Below, piece by piece: positions 15,453 through 26,791 of a stretch of DNA of 64,000 nucleotides; position 1 is the first letter of the stretch, and every line of letters begins with the position of its first letter. Source of the stretch: Actinoplanes sp. SE50/110 (lineage in GTDB: Bacteria > Actinomycetota > Actinomycetes > Mycobacteriales > Micromonosporaceae); assembly GCF_900119315.1 (NCBI RefSeq), contig NZ_LT827010.1, positions 1,343,501 through 1,407,500 on the forward strand. The letters run 5' to 3'. The position numbers were made by a program, and so were the translations under genes. Below the pieces are notes generated by a model, which saw only the letters and a list, made by a program, of their open reading frames with translations, ran no database searches and was not told the origin of the DNA.

Positions 15453-16850
15453 TCAGCTCTCGTCGTCGACGGTGAGTTCGTCCAGGAACGTGCGGGCCCA
15501 CCGGGCGACGTCGTGGGTGCGCAGATGCCGCTGCATCACCCGCATCCGCCGCTTGAGCTCGGCCGGCTCCGCGTTGATCGCCCGCAGCAGCGCGTCCTTC
15601 ACCCCGTCCGGGTCGTGCGGGTTGCACAGGAACGACTGGCGCAGCTCGGTGGCCGCGCCGGCGAACTCGCTGAGCACCAGGGCGCCCCCGGTGTCACCGC
15701 GGCAGGCGATGTACTCCTTCGCGACCAGGTTCATCCCGTCCCGCAGCGGGGTCACCATCATCACGTCGGCGGCCGCGTACATCGCGGCGAGCTCCTGCTT
15801 GTCGACCGACTGGTGCAGGTAGTGCACCGCCGGCGTGCCGACCTTGCCGAACTCGCCGTTGATCCGGCCGACCTCACGCTCGACCTTGACCCGCAGCGTC
15901 TGGTAATGCTCGACCCGCTCCCGGCTCGGCGTTGCGACCTGCACCATCACCGCGTCGCCGACCTGCAGTTTCTCGTCGGCCAGCAGCTCGCGGAAGGCCT
16001 TGAGGCGCAGCTCGATGCCCTTGGTGTAATCCAGCCGGTCGACGCCGAGGATGACCGTCTTGGGATCGCCCAGCTCGGCGCGGATCTGCTTGGCCCGGGC
16101 CTGCACCGCCGGGTCGGCGGCCAGCCGCTCCATGTCCCGGGTGTCGATGCTGATCGGGAACGCCCCGGCCTTCACCCGCCGGCCGTCGACCAGGATCGAC
16201 TGGCCCTCGTAGCGCAGGCCGAGCAGGTGCCGGGCCAGCCGGACGAAGTTCTGCGCGGCCAGTCGCTGCTGGAAGCCGACCAGGTCGGCGCCGAGCAGAC
16301 CGCGCAGGATCTCGGCCCGGAACGGCATCTGCATGAACAGTTCGATCGGCGGGAACGGGATGTGCAGGAAGAAGCCGATCCGCAGGTCGGGCCGCATCTC
16401 CCGGAGCATCGCGGGCACCAGCTGGAGCTGGTAGTCCTGCACCCAGACGGTGGCGCCCTCGGCCGCGACGTCCGCGGCCGCCTCGGCGAACCGCTGATTG
16501 ACCGTACGGTACGAGTCGCGCCAGCGGCGCTTGTAGGCCGGCGTCTCCACCGCGTCGTGGTAGAGCGGCCAGATCGTCGCGTTCGACTGACCCTCGTAAT
16601 AACGTTCCAGCTCGTCGGCGCTCAACGGCACCGGGTGGATGTGGATGCCCTCGAGATCGAACGGCTCGGGCGCCGGTCCGTCGCCGCCCGCCCATCCGAT
16701 CCAGGTGCCGCGATGCTCGGTGAGCACCGGATGCAACGCCGTGACCAGGCCTCCCGGACTGGACCGCCACTGCTTCTCCCCGCTGGGCAGGGTGACCTCG
16801 TCAACGGGCAGACGGTTGGCGACGACGACGAAGGAACTTCGTTGGGCCAC
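15453..16850 (-). CDS. otsA: Trehalose-6-phosphate synthase
   Basis: This 465-residue GT20 enzyme joins UDP- or GDP-glucose to glucose-6-phosphate. Family blocks in order are VVVANRLPV (N-terminus), [46 protein letters not shown] (donor and phosphate binding) and [15 protein letters not shown]. The length equals the bacterial OtsA norm. The frame is open far upstream, but that part is antisense to EttA. I chose GTG 16850 because ggaggt lies 9 bp upstream and the protein then begins with the conserved strand [12 protein letters not shown]. No otsB is adjacent. The gene is divergent from a small membrane protein gene. Confidence 0.94.
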   Translation of the reverse strand: MAQRSSFVVVANRLPVDEVTLPSGEKQWRSSPGGLVTALHPVLTEHRGTWIGWAGGDGPAPEPFDLEGIHIHPVPLSADELERYYEGQSNATIWPLYHDAVETPAYKRRWRDSYRTVNQRFAEAAADVAAEGATVWVQDYQLQLVPAMLREMRPDLRIGFFLHIPFPPIELFMQMPFRAEILRGLLGADLVGFQQRLAAQNFVRLARHLLGLRYEGQSILVDGRRVKAGAFPISIDTRDMERLAADPAVQARAKQIRAELGDPKTVILGVDRLDYTKGIELRLKAFRELLADEKLQVGDAVMVQVATPSRERVEHYQTLRVKVEREVGRINGEFGKVGTPAVHYLHQSVDKQELAAMYAAADVMMVTPLRDGMNLVAKEYIACRGDTGGALVLSEFAGAATELRQSFLCNPHDPDGVKDALLRAINAEPAELKRRMRVMQRHLRTHDVARWARTFLDELTVDDES

Positions 16851-16964
16851 GCTGAGTACACCTCCGGGTGGTTTCTGTTCCCCTAGCGAGCCTACTGTGC
16901 GTAGCCACCAAGGAACGTACCCACTCTGCTCTCGGGGTCTTGACTTGGATGCCATCCTGTCCCG

Positions 16965-17501
16965 GTGACACCCCTCGATGATCATTCCCAGCCGTGGCGG
17001 CCGATCTTCTTTCCTGTGGTGATCGCCACGGTGTTGCTGACCATCATCGGCATGATCGGCGGGTATCTGCTCAGCGAGCGTCGCGACGCCCGGGGCACCG
17101 CCAGGCCCTCCGCCTCGGCCACCACCGACGCCTCCGACGGGCCGTCGTTGCTGCCCACCGAGGGGTTGTGCCCCGACCAGACCCAGGAGATGGGGCACCG
17201 CAACGGCGCGACCGGCGACCTGCTGCAGGTGTTCCGCGTCACCACCGAGCGCAAGACGGTGATCTGGATCTGCCAGGACGACCGGGGGCGGCTGTTCTAC
17301 CACGCCAACCGCGGTGGCACCGCCGCGCCGTGGAAGGAGGGGGTCACCGCGCTGTTTTTGGCCGGAGTGACGAGGCAGGACGACGGCAGTTTCCAGGCGG
17401 TCGCGCCGCAGGACGGCAACACCTTTTCGATCAACCGGGAGCGGCTGCTGGTCACCAAGTCGGACGGGACCGAGGCGGAACAGCGGGTGGTCGGCGACTG
17501 A
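16965..17501 (+). CDS. Membrane-anchored hypothetical protein
   Basis: This 178-residue protein has an N-terminal membrane span (residues 13-35, [20 protein letters not shown]). A Ser/Thr/Ala linker follows, then a soluble domain of about 120 residues, probably outside the membrane, with two cysteines that could form a disulphide (LCPDQTQ and WICQDD). I do not recognise the family. The GTG start has no strong ribosome binding site; the upstream sequence is ccatcctgtcccg. It is divergent from otsA and about 100 bp upstream of ettA on the same strand. Confidence 0.7.
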   Translation: MTPLDDHSQPWRPIFFPVVIATVLLTIIGMIGGYLLSERRDARGTARPSASATTDASDGPSLLPTEGLCPDQTQEMGHRNGATGDLLQVFRVTTERKTVIWICQDDRGRLFYHANRGGTAAPWKEGVTALFLAGVTRQDDGSFQAVAPQDGNTFSINRERLLVTKSDGTEAEQRVVGD

Positions 17502-17597
17502 CCGGCGGGGTTGGCGTAGGCGACGGTGAGCCGACCTGGAAGGATTGCCTTTTGATTCCGGCATGAGAAATCCACGATCTCGGAGGTAGGGCACACC

Positions 17598-19274
<1,677 letters not shown>

Positions 19275-19307
19275 GCCGGCCCCGCGGGTCACCACCGAAG
19301 TGGGATC

Positions 19308-19718
19308 ATGAGTAGGCGATTCACCTACGACGTGCCCGTGCGCTGGTCCGACATGGACGCGTACGGGCACGTCAACAACGCGCGCTTCCTCACCCTGTAC
19401 GAGGAGGCGCGCGTGGCGATGTTCTTCGTCGGGGCGCGCAACCACGGCCTCGGCTCGTTCGAGGAGGGCATCGTGATCGCCCGCCACGAGATCGACTATC
19501 TGCGCCCGGTGGACTTCGGCGAGCCGGTCCGCGTCGAAATGTGGATCTCCGAGCTGCGGGCGGCCGCGTTCACCGTGTCGTACGAGCTGTTCGACGACGG
19601 CGTGCTGGCCAGCCGGGCGAAATCGGTGTGCGTGCCCTATCACCTGGCCGCCGGGCACCCGCGGCGGCTGACCGACGCCGAACGCGACTTCCTGAAGCCC
19701 TACGTCGAGGTGGCCTGA
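19308..19718 (+). CDS. Acyl-CoA thioesterase (4HBT hotdog fold)
   Basis: This 136-residue protein has the catalytic-loop signature of 4-hydroxybenzoyl-CoA thioesterase-like enzymes near the N-terminus: [18 protein letters not shown]. The aspartate and the following HVNN stretch are typical. These enzymes hydrolyse acyl-CoA thioesters in the cytoplasm and act as dimers or tetramers; the substrate is unknown. It starts at ATG 19308, shortly after ettA. Its TGA overlaps the next ATG (TGATG), indicating coupled translation with the following hypothetical gene. Confidence 0.9.
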   Translation: MSRRFTYDVPVRWSDMDAYGHVNNARFLTLYEEARVAMFFVGARNHGLGSFEEGIVIARHEIDYLRPVDFGEPVRVEMWISELRAAAFTVSYELFDDGVLASRAKSVCVPYHLAAGHPRRLTDAERDFLKPYVEVA

Positions 19719-20377
19719 TGTCCGGGCACGGCCTGCTCGGGGTGCCGGACGCCGGCGCGTTCCTGGCTCGGCTGACCCGGCTCGACCCGGGCGCCCCGGT
19801 GCGGCTGCGCTCCACCGCCGGCCGCACCGCGCTCTGGGCCCACCTGCCGTGGGACGTGCTGGTCACCCGCGAGGTGGCAGGACCCGGGCCGGGCGACGCC
19901 ACGGTGTCCGCGGCGGAGCTGCTGGCCGTGCTGGCCGCCGGCGGCGCGGAGCTGCCGGAGCGCCGGGACACCCGGTGGCGCTGGCCGCTGCCGCCGGCCG
20001 CGAGCACCGCGGTCGAGTCGGTGGCCGGCGCCGAACTGACCCGGCTGGCCGCCGCGGCCGCCGGCACCCTGCGCGAGGTGACCGCGGGCGGGGTCGCCGG
20101 GCGCGCCGTCGGGCAGCGGGCGGTCCGCGACGCGCTCCTGGACCACGTCGCGCTTGTCGTCACCCCGGAGGGAGCAGGTCCGGTCGAGGTGTCCCAGCGG
20201 CTCGTCCAGGCGGTGGCGCGAATGGGATTTCTCGGTCCTCGCGGCGCCGAGCCGGCGGACGCCCGCGTGCGCACAGCGGGGTCCTGGGTGGGAATTTCGG
20301 CACCATATGGAGTCGCGTGGCGACAGAGCGCCCACAAATTGACCGTTATGCCGATGTCGAGTCACCCGAAAGGGTGA
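19718..20377 (+). CDS. Hypothetical protein coupled to the thioesterase
   Basis: This 219-residue Ala/Leu-rich protein has no signal peptide or membrane span. I do not recognise it. It contains a [13 protein letters not shown] motif around residue 40 and a helical middle ([16 protein letters not shown]). The C-terminus has MGFLG and [14 protein letters not shown], which looks like a conserved globular core. The start ATG 19718 overlaps the thioesterase stop as TGATG. An upstream extension of the frame exists but lies inside the thioesterase gene. The partnership with a hotdog thioesterase downstream of ettA suggests a conserved three-gene unit; function unknown. Confidence 0.78.
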   Translation: MSGHGLLGVPDAGAFLARLTRLDPGAPVRLRSTAGRTALWAHLPWDVLVTREVAGPGPGDATVSAAELLAVLAAGGAELPERRDTRWRWPLPPAASTAVESVAGAELTRLAAAAAGTLREVTAGGVAGRAVGQRAVRDALLDHVALVVTPEGAGPVEVSQRLVQAVARMGFLGPRGAEPADARVRTAGSWVGISAPYGVAWRQSAHKLTVMPMSSHPKG

Positions 20378-20506
20378 GGCCACATCGTTCTTCTGGTTTC
20401 GGCCTCCCGTTGGGGGGATGACCATTAGGAAACGGACGGGTACCGTCGGCCCTCGGATCTACTGCAACGTCCGGCAGCGGGTCTGTTGGGGAGCGAGGTG
20501 CACACG

Positions 20507-21214
20507 ATGCCTTGGTGGTCATGGCGTCCGGGATCGTCCGCGGCGAACGAGCCGGACACCGGCGGCGAGGTGGCGGTGCAGAGCACCGTCCGCGTCGGAG
20601 TTCCGGCTCAGCGCGAGCCCGGCCGGACCGGGGTGCCGTCCGACAACGACCTGAGCCGCGGCGCCGACCGCGAGCCCGGTCGCGGCGCCGCCCCCGACCG
20701 TGTCCCCGAGTGCGAGCTCAGCCGCACCCCCGACCGTGAGCTCGGCCGCGGCGCGACCCCGTCCGATCTGTCGGCCGTCTCCGGCTCCGCCGAGGTGGTC
20801 GAGCCGGTCACGCTGGCCCGCATCGGCAAGGCCCTCGACCTGCTCGACATTCGGTTCCTCGCCGACGGCGGTGGCAGCCTCCTGGCCATGTGGGAGCGGC
20901 ACGCGGTGCTGTTCACGCTGGAGGGTCCGGAGGACGAGATCCTGGTGATGCGGGCCCGTCCGCACGCGACCGTCCCGCCGGACTGGGCCGACCGGGCCTA
21001 CCGGGTGGTCAACGAGTGGAACCACACCCGCCGGTTCTGCAAGGCCTATGTGGGGGACGCGACCGAGCGCGGGCAGCTGCCGATCTACGCCGAGCTGCAG
21101 GTGCCGCTGGCCGCCGGCGCCCACGACACGCTGCTGGTGGAGCTGCTCGACTGCGGCGCCGCGGTCGCCACGTCGTTCGTGGACTGGCTCCACGACGAGG
21201 GCGCCCTGCTCTGA
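20507..21214 (+). CDS. YbjN domain-containing protein
   Basis: This 235-residue protein has two halves. The N-terminal 105 residues are low complexity, with a repeated Arg/Glu/Pro/Gly pattern (DREPGRGAA, DRELGRGAT). Residues 110-232 match the YbjN fold, seen in type III chaperone-like or sensor proteins: ALDLLDIRFLADGGG, FTLEGPEDEILVMRAR and VVNEWNHTRRFCKAYV. YbjN proteins in actinobacteria are uncharacterised and probably bind other proteins. I chose ATG 20507, which follows ggggagcgagg. A TTG at 20486 and a GTG at 20498 are alternatives. Its stop codon overlaps the first copy of a 67-bp tandem repeat. Confidence 0.8.
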   Translation: MPWWSWRPGSSAANEPDTGGEVAVQSTVRVGVPAQREPGRTGVPSDNDLSRGADREPGRGAAPDRVPECELSRTPDRELGRGATPSDLSAVSGSAEVVEPVTLARIGKALDLLDIRFLADGGGSLLAMWERHAVLFTLEGPEDEILVMRARPHATVPPDWADRAYRVVNEWNHTRRFCKAYVGDATERGQLPIYAELQVPLAAGAHDTLLVELLDCGAAVATSFVDWLHDEGALL

Positions 21215-21460
21215 CGGGCGCGCCGTGGGCTGCTCCGGCGGCTGCCCCGTGAGCTGCGCTGACGGGCGCGGACTGATCTGACGGGCGCGCCGTCGGCTGC
21301 TCTGGCGGCTGCCCCGTGAGCTGCGCTGACGGGCGCGGACTGATCTGACGGGCGCGCCGTCGGCTGCTCTGGCGGCTGCCCCGTGAGCTGCGCTGACAGG
21401 CGCGGACTGATCTGACGGGCGCGCCATGGGCTGCCCTGGCGGACGCCTCGCGGGCTGCGA
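21213..21460. repeat. 67-bp tandem repeat, about 3.6 copies
   Basis: Units begin at 21213, 21280, 21347 and 21414 (partial, diverging after about 45 bp). Each unit starts GACGGGCGCGCC and ends GCGCGGACTGATCT. Differences are few (for example GTGGG versus GTCGG, GACGGG versus GACAGG). The first unit overlaps the stop codon of the YbjN gene. The 67-bp period is not a multiple of three, so it is not coding. The remainder of 21215-21667 shows no gene. Confidence 0.93.
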
Positions 21461-21667
21461 CGTGGGGCAGGATGCGGGGAAGCGCCCGGGGAGGGCAGGC
21501 GCGGGGTTGGTTCTCGGTGACCACCCGCGGATGTAGGACCGGAGGGCTTCGCGGTCTGGACGCGTAGCGGCCAGCGAAGCCCGCAGGGACCCTCGGCGGG
21601 AGCGGCGATCAGTTGTCGGCCGCAGCGCACGACATCAAGATCTTGAAGTTGATGTGTCGTTTCACGC
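21461..21667. other. Rest of the intergenic stretch after the repeat
   Basis: Together with the repeat this makes about 500 bp between convergent genes. It contains a locally lower-GC segment (gacatcaagatcttgaagttgatg region, about 21630-21655) next to the terminator hairpin. No gene is supported. Confidence 0.5.
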
Positions 21668-21705
21668 GCGGATGCCGCGGCCCGAACGGGAGCCGCGGCA
21701 TCCGC
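21668..21705 (-). terminator. Strong terminator hairpin after the propeller-protein gene
   Basis: A perfect 14-bp stem (GCGGATGCCGCGGC and its complement) with a 10-nt loop lies 10 bp beyond the stop of the minus-strand gene. It could also act on the plus strand as the end of the YbjN transcript. Confidence 0.75.
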
Positions 21706-21715
21706 TGCACGATCG

Positions 21716-22978
21716 TCAGTCGAGCGGGAACATGCCGATCCGGCCGTGGTACTCCTTGCCCAGCTGATCGGTGTCCGAGCCGACCAGCAGGCCGCGCGGC
21801 ACCGTCAGGAAGGCGCGGACGCCGACGCCGCGGGCCCGGGTCGGGTTCCAGGACAGCGCCCTCCCGGTGATCGGGCTGACCGCCCCGATGCCCGGCCGGG
21901 AGACCGCCCCCGGCCCCGGACCGTTGCCGTCGGTGCCGTACGGGTTGTCGAACCAGCGCTGGTGTCCGCCCAGGTAGACGGCCGGCCCGGTGATCGCCAC
22001 CGCGTAGAGGGAGTCGCCGCCGGTGCGCTGCACCCAGGTCGGATGCTGGCCGCCGGTGCGGTTGGTCTCGAAGCGGGCCGCCGAGTCGCAGAGCTTCTGG
22101 GCGGAGGAGGCCCGCCCGGTCGCGGCGACCACGAAGTAGGAGCCGTCCGGCGAGAATTTGACCTGCCGCAGGTAGGTGTCGAAGCCCTTCATGCACTGCG
22201 GCTTGTAGTCGTCGGTGTACCAGCCGCTGAGCTGGGCCGCGGAGCCGCCGACGTCGAAGAGGGCGATCTGGGTCCGGTCGGCGCTGCCGGCCCGCAGGAA
22301 GGCGCCGACCGCGACGAGTTTGCGGCCGTCCGCGGTGACGTCGAAGTGCTCGACCCGGACGCGGCTCAGGCCGGGGCCGGACAGGCGGGCGTCGAAGCCC
22401 CGGTCGACCGCGCCCGACTCGGCGTTCATCCGGGCCAGGCCGACCCGCTCGGTGCCGTTGATCGCGGAGAAGGTGCCACCGGCGTACAGGTCGTCGCCGC
22501 GGGTGGCGAGGGCCCGCACGTCGCCCCAGTTGACGTGGGCGCGGAATCCGGTGTCCCGGTTGCCGCTGCCCAGCCAGAGCCGGGTCAGCCCGCGGGAGGA
22601 GGCGCCGTTCACGGTCTTGAACGCGCCACCGGCGTAGACGGTGCCGTCGGCGCCGGGGGCGAGCGAGTAGATCGCGCCGTCGACCTCCGGGGCGAACGAG
22701 CGGATCGTGCCGTCGTTCAGGTCGAACGCGAAGATGTTCTTGCGGGCCAGGGTGGTGTGCCGGCCGGCGTCGGCGACCCGGGTGAAGGCGCCGCCGACGA
22801 TGACCGTGTCACCGACGACGGCGAGCGCCCAGACGGTGCCGTCGAGTACGTGCGGGGTCCAGTCGACCGGGTTGGCCGAGACGATGCCGGACTGCGTGAT
22901 GTCGGCCACCGCCGGCGGCGGGGAACCTCCCAGCGCGGCGAGGAAAACGGTGGCGACGGCCAGCAGGCGACGACGCAT
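21716..22978 (-). CDS. Secreted beta-propeller-like protein (delta-60 repeat type)
   Basis: This 420-residue protein has an N-terminal Sec signal peptide (MRRR, hydrophobic LLAVATVFLAALGG, probable cleavage after AVA near residue 25). The mature part has repeating blocks: VVGDTVIVGGAFTRV, GADGTVYAGGAFKTV, TRGDDLYAGGTFSAI, LVAVGAFLRAG and GPAVYLGGHQRW. These are the xxVYxGGxF strands of delta-60/PQQ-like propellers. Two cysteine pairs could form disulphides (QCMKGF, KLCDSA). A binding or structural role outside the cell is likely, with no catalytic motif seen. A strong hairpin follows the stop. Confidence 0.78.
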   Translation of the reverse strand: MRRRLLAVATVFLAALGGSPPPAVADITQSGIVSANPVDWTPHVLDGTVWALAVVGDTVIVGGAFTRVADAGRHTTLARKNIFAFDLNDGTIRSFAPEVDGAIYSLAPGADGTVYAGGAFKTVNGASSRGLTRLWLGSGNRDTGFRAHVNWGDVRALATRGDDLYAGGTFSAINGTERVGLARMNAESGAVDRGFDARLSGPGLSRVRVEHFDVTADGRKLVAVGAFLRAGSADRTQIALFDVGGSAAQLSGWYTDDYKPQCMKGFDTYLRQVKFSPDGSYFVVAATGRASSAQKLCDSAARFETNRTGGQHPTWVQRTGGDSLYAVAITGPAVYLGGHQRWFDNPYGTDGNGPGPGAVSRPGIGAVSPITGRALSWNPTRARGVGVRAFLTVPRGLLVGSDTDQLGKEYHGRIGMFPLD

Positions 22979-23040
22979 GGGGCGGCTCCCGGTGAGTGGA
23001 CGGACAACCGATCAACGAGTCACCGGCGGCCGCGTCACGA

Positions 23041-23433
23041 TCATCGAGGTGGCTCGACGGGATCCATCGTGTTCACCATGAAGTTCGCCGCGTGCTCCAG
23101 GTAGTTCCAGAGGGTCGTGCGGTGCGCGTCGTCGAGATCCAGCGAGTCGACCGCGGTGCGCATGTGTGTCAACCAGGCGTCCCGGGCGGCCGGGCCGACC
23201 GGGAAGGGGGCGTGCCGCATCCGCAGCCGGGGGTGGCCGCGGCCGGCCGAGTACGTGTTCGGGCCGCCCCAGTACTGCATCAGGAAGAGGGTCAGCCGGT
23301 CGGCGGCCGGGCCGAGATCCTCCTCCGGATACATCGGGCGCAGCAGCGGGTCCTCGGCGACGCCCTCGTAGAACTTGTCGACCAGGCGGCGGAACGTGGG
23401 TTCGCCGCCCACTTCGTCGTAGAAGGAGCTCAC
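23041..23433 (-). CDS. glbO: Truncated haemoglobin, group II (trHbO)
   Basis: This 130-residue haem protein matches group II truncated globins. It has the B10 tyrosine region ([20 protein letters not shown]), the YWGGP stretch, the proximal histidine block ([12 protein letters not shown]) and the G8 tryptophan (RDAWLTHM). TrHbO proteins bind oxygen and may detoxify reactive oxygen or nitrogen species, or deliver oxygen near the membrane. The frame extends upstream, but that part is antisense to the MFS gene. GTG 23433 gives the standard family start ([14 protein letters not shown]). The MFS gene ends 24 bp upstream on the same strand, so they may share a transcript. Confidence 0.93.
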   Translation of the reverse strand: MSSFYDEVGGEPTFRRLVDKFYEGVAEDPLLRPMYPEEDLGPAADRLTLFLMQYWGGPNTYSAGRGHPRLRMRHAPFPVGPAARDAWLTHMRTAVDSLDLDDAHRTTLWNYLEHAANFMVNTMDPVEPPR

Positions 23434-23456
23434 CGGACCATCCTGCCAGCCGCGGC

Positions 23457-24815
23457 TCAGGTGGCCGGTTCGGCCTGCCCCGCGGGCCGGGACGGTTGCT
23501 GCGGGACCGGCGCCGTGGCCTGCTCGGCGGCCGCCTCCCGCTCGGCGGCGGCGAAGCGTTCCCGGCTCGGCCACCGGAGCCCGATCAGGGCGACCGCGAC
23601 CGCCCCGACGGCGCTCCACGACGCGACCACCAGCGGGATCCGGACGTGGTCCGCCAGCACGCCGGTGACCAGCACGGCGAGGAACTGGCTGGCCTGCACC
23701 CCGCTGCTCATCACGCCGAACGCGCGGGCCCGGTGGCTGAGCGGCAGGACCAGGACGAACGCGGCGTTCAGGGCGGGCAGGGCGGCGCCGGCCGCCATCC
23801 CGCACAGAGCGGTCAGCACCGCGACGGTGGTGCCCTGCGGGCCGGGCAGCACCGGCACCAGGCTCAGCGGAACCAGCACGGCCAGGATCGGCAGCAGCCG
23901 CCAGCGTCGCTCGACCGGGACCAGGTGGCTGAACAGCAGGCCGCCGGCGACGAAGCCGAGCGGCGCGGCCGCCATGATCAGACCCTGTTCGATCCCCTGC
24001 GGGATGCCCTTGGGGGTGGCCTCGGCGGCCCAGGAGGCGGCCAGGCCCTCCGGCACGACGCTGAAGGCGACGGTGGTGAGCACCACCACCGCGATCGGGC
24101 GCAGCACCGGATGCCCGAAGACCAGCCGGAAACCCTCGGCGGTCTCGGTCAGCAGGTGTCGGCGACGTTCCGGGCTGATCGCGCCGGGCCGGGTCTGCAC
24201 CCCGGCGGCGACCAGCAGCACGGAGGCCGCGAAGGTGGCGACGTCCACGCCGAGGGCGACCCGCGGGCCGAGGCCGACCGCCAGCGCCGCGCCGGTCAGG
24301 TAGCCGACCACCTGGGCCATCTGCACGGTGCTGTTGGAGGTGACCAGCGCCAGGGTGAGGCGGTCCCGGCCGACCGCCAGCGGGTACAGCGCGGAGCGGG
24401 CCGCCTGCCCGGCGGGGGTGCCCAGGCTGGCCACCAGCACCACCAGCAGGATCAGCGCGGTGGGCAGGCCGGGGATCAGCAGCAGTGCGGTCAGCGCCAT
24501 CCGGAACAGGTCGGAGGCGATCATCACCCGCCGGTGCGGGTAGCGGTCGCCGAGCGTGGCCAGCAGCGGGCCGACCAGGATGTTCGGCAGGTAGACCACG
24601 GCGAACGAGAACGCCGACAGCAGCACCGAGTGGGTCTGCTGATAGACCAGGACGGTCACCGCGGCGCGGGTCAGGAAGTCGCCGAGCACGCTGATGACCT
24701 GGGAGGCGTAGATCGCCCGGAACTCCCGCAGCGCGAGAAGGCTACGGAAGGTGACCGGGTGATCGCCTTCTGTAACCTTCGCGGCGTGCTGTGGGCCCTC
24801 CGGATCGTTGGCCAC
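23457..24815 (-). CDS. MFS transporter
   Basis: This 452-residue integral membrane protein has about 12 predicted spans and lies in the major facilitator group with macrolide/multidrug efflux members. An MFS motif A-like loop follows TM2 ([14 protein letters not shown]). The protein begins MANDPEG and has a cytoplasmic Ala/Glu/Pro-rich tail of about 30 residues ([15 protein letters not shown]). The substrate is unknown. The GTG start at 24815 has no strong ribosome binding site. It sits upstream of the truncated haemoglobin gene on the same strand. Confidence 0.85.
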   Translation of the reverse strand: MANDPEGPQHAAKVTEGDHPVTFRSLLALREFRAIYASQVISVLGDFLTRAAVTVLVYQQTHSVLLSAFSFAVVYLPNILVGPLLATLGDRYPHRRVMIASDLFRMALTALLLIPGLPTALILLVVLVASLGTPAGQAARSALYPLAVGRDRLTLALVTSNSTVQMAQVVGYLTGAALAVGLGPRVALGVDVATFAASVLLVAAGVQTRPGAISPERRRHLLTETAEGFRLVFGHPVLRPIAVVVLTTVAFSVVPEGLAASWAAEATPKGIPQGIEQGLIMAAAPLGFVAGGLLFSHLVPVERRWRLLPILAVLVPLSLVPVLPGPQGTTVAVLTALCGMAAGAALPALNAAFVLVLPLSHRARAFGVMSSGVQASQFLAVLVTGVLADHVRIPLVVASWSAVGAVAVALIGLRWPSRERFAAAEREAAAEQATAPVPQQPSRPAGQAEPAT

Positions 24816-24966
24816 ATGTCCTCCATCGACCGGCGTGAACGTGCTCGTGCAGATGCAAGAGCTGTTCCGGATTCTGCCCGATCGTTCTAGGGGAGGCTAG
24901 GGCGGTTGGCCCCATTTTTAGCCGTTCGGTGGAGGGCGTAACCTAATCGGGTCGCGTAAGCGCAGG

Positions 24967-26043
24967 TCAGGCCGTTCCGCCGGGCCGCTGGTCACCGATC
25001 GAAGACGAGGAATTTCCGGGCGTCGTGTACCAGGCGGGCGGCGGCACCGCGGACCGCGGGGCCAGCCGGGACGCGGCGATGCGCTCGGACATCCCGCTGC
25101 TCTCCAGCGCCTCGGCCAGCGCCCGGCGCAGCTCCCGCTGCACGGACGCCTGACTGTCCGCGGTGGTCTTGGCGATCGTCCGGATCGTGGCGCCGTCCAC
25201 GGTCAGCTGCTCGACGCCGACCACGCTGGGCGGCTCGATGAACTCGGTCTGGTGCTCCGGATGCTCGGCCACCGCCGCGGCGGCCGTGCTGAGCACCGCG
25301 ACCGCCTCCTCCGAGTTGACGAACCCGATCGGAATGTCGATCACCACCATGGCCCAGCCCTGGCTCTTGTTGCCGACCCGGACGATCTCGCCGTTGCGGA
25401 TGTACCACAGCACGCCGCGCGAGTCGCGGACCGTGGTGATCCGCAGGCCGACGCTCTCCACCACGCCGGTGGCCTCGCCCAGGTCGACCGTGTCGCCCAC
25501 CCCGTACTGATCCTCCAGCAGCATGAACAGGCCGGCGATCAGATCCTTGACCAGGCTCTGCGCGCCGAAGCCGAGGGCCACCCCGACGATCCCGGCACTG
25601 GCCAGCAGCGGGCCCAGGTTGAAGCCGAACTCGCCCATCACCAGCAGCGCCGCCATGGTGAAGACCACCGCGCTGACGAAGCTGCGCAGCACCGAGCCGA
25701 TCGCCTCGGCCCGCTGCCGGCGGCGCTCCGGGATGAACTGTGCGTCCTCGGCGGTGACGTCGGACCGCTCCTTCAGCGGCTTGAGCAGCGCCGGCATCGC
25801 GGCCCGGGAGGTGCTGGCGGTGAGCCGGGTGATCATCCGGTGCAGCAGCCAGCGGATCAGCATGGCGATCGCGATGATCGCGATGATCCGGACCGGTTTG
25901 ACCACGATCACGTAACCGCTCTGGGCGATCCAGCCCGGCACGTCGTGGTGGGTCATCCAGTTGCACACCGAGTCCTCGGTGCACGACTTGGTCAGGTTGA
26001 CCGTCGGAAGACTGGGATCGGGAGTTGACGGAGCAAGGAACAC
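24967..26043 (-). CDS. Mechanosensitive ion channel of the MscS family
   Basis: This 358-residue protein has two or three N-terminal spans (about 43-66, 118-140, 145-170). A pore-lining helix and beta domain typical of MscS follow: LASAGIVGVALGFGAQSLVKDLIAG, then FMLLEDQYGVGDTV and the family block VVESVGLRITTVRDSRGVLWYIRNGEI. It should open under membrane tension during hypo-osmotic shock. The C-terminal 45 residues are Pro/Ser-rich. The start is GTG 26043. An N-terminal periplasmic stretch contains two cysteines (SCTEDSVCNW). It is divergent from the HNH nuclease gene. Confidence 0.9.
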   Translation of the reverse strand: MFLAPSTPDPSLPTVNLTKSCTEDSVCNWMTHHDVPGWIAQSGYVIVVKPVRIIAIIAIAMLIRWLLHRMITRLTASTSRAAMPALLKPLKERSDVTAEDAQFIPERRRQRAEAIGSVLRSFVSAVVFTMAALLVMGEFGFNLGPLLASAGIVGVALGFGAQSLVKDLIAGLFMLLEDQYGVGDTVDLGEATGVVESVGLRITTVRDSRGVLWYIRNGEIVRVGNKSQGWAMVVIDIPIGFVNSEEAVAVLSTAAAAVAEHPEHQTEFIEPPSVVGVEQLTVDGATIRTIAKTTADSQASVQRELRRALAEALESSGMSERIAASRLAPRSAVPPPAWYTTPGNSSSSIGDQRPGGTA

Positions 26044-26233
26044 GGGGAGTCAAGGTACCGGGTCCGGCTGGGTGGATGACGTCAGACGTTTACCGTCCGG
26101 CTACAGATAACGCTCGCAATTTGGTCATCCATCAGGGACTATTGGCGCACAGGCTTCGTCAGCGAGGCCCAGATCACACACGGCTGAGCTACGGGAGCGC
26201 TACACAGCAACGGACACCGGAAAGGTGATCAGG

Positions 26234-26791
26234 ATGCCTGACATACGACCCACAGTGGGCTCTTCCGCGTTGGTGCTGAACGCTACCTACGAGCCGCTGT
26301 GCGTCGTATCGGTGCGTCGGGCGACCATCCTCGTCCTCACCGACAAGGCGGAGTGCGTGTCCGACGGCGACGGCATCCTGCACAGCGCGCACGAGCAGCT
26401 CCCGGTCCCGTCCGTGGTCCGCCTCACGCGGTATGTGAAGGTGCCCTACCGCACCCATGTCGGGCTCTCCCGCCGGGCCATCTTCGCCCGGGACGGCGGC
26501 CGCTGCGCCTACTGCCGGGGCTCCGCCGAGACCATCGACCACGTCTTTCCGCGCAGCCGCGGTGGTTTGCACGCCTGGGACAACGTGGTGGCCGCCTGCG
26601 CCAAGTGCAACCACAGCAAGGGTGACAAGACCCCGGCCGAGCTCGGCTGGCGGCTGCATGCGATACCGCAGGCGCCGCGCGGGGTGGCCTGGCGGGTGCT
26701 CGGGCACCGGACGCCCGATCCCCGCTGGATGGACTGGCTCGACCTGCCCGACAATCACGCCGCCCCGGCCCTGGAAGCCGAGGCGGCGTAA
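26234..26791 (+). CDS. HNH endonuclease
   Basis: This 185-residue protein has a C-terminal zinc-type HNH domain. CAYCRGSAETIDHVFPRSRGG carries the first cysteine pair and the DH of the catalytic site, and WDNVVAACAKCNHSKGDKTP carries the second cysteine pair and the final HNH asparagine/histidine. The N-terminal 80 residues (LVLNATYEPLCVVSVRRA) are the usual extension of a common stand-alone actinobacterial/cyanobacterial HNH family of unknown role, not linked to a mobile element here. I chose ATG 26234 (aaggtgatc upstream); GTG 26225 is an alternative. It ends directly against the convergent sortase gene. Confidence 0.9.
   Translation: MPDIRPTVGSSALVLNATYEPLCVVSVRRATILVLTDKAECVSDGDGILHSAHEQLPVPSVVRLTRYVKVPYRTHVGLSRRAIFARDGGRCAYCRGSAETIDHVFPRSRGGLHAWDNVVAACAKCNHSKGDKTPAELGWRLHAIPQAPRGVAWRVLGHRTPDPRWMDWLDLPDNHAAPALEAEAA

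Noticed and set aside
21009..21630. Overlapping minus-strand frames with repeated Ser/Ala/Arg text
   Set aside because: They are translations of the 67-bp tandem repeat, whose period is not a multiple of three, so the same text appears in all three frames.
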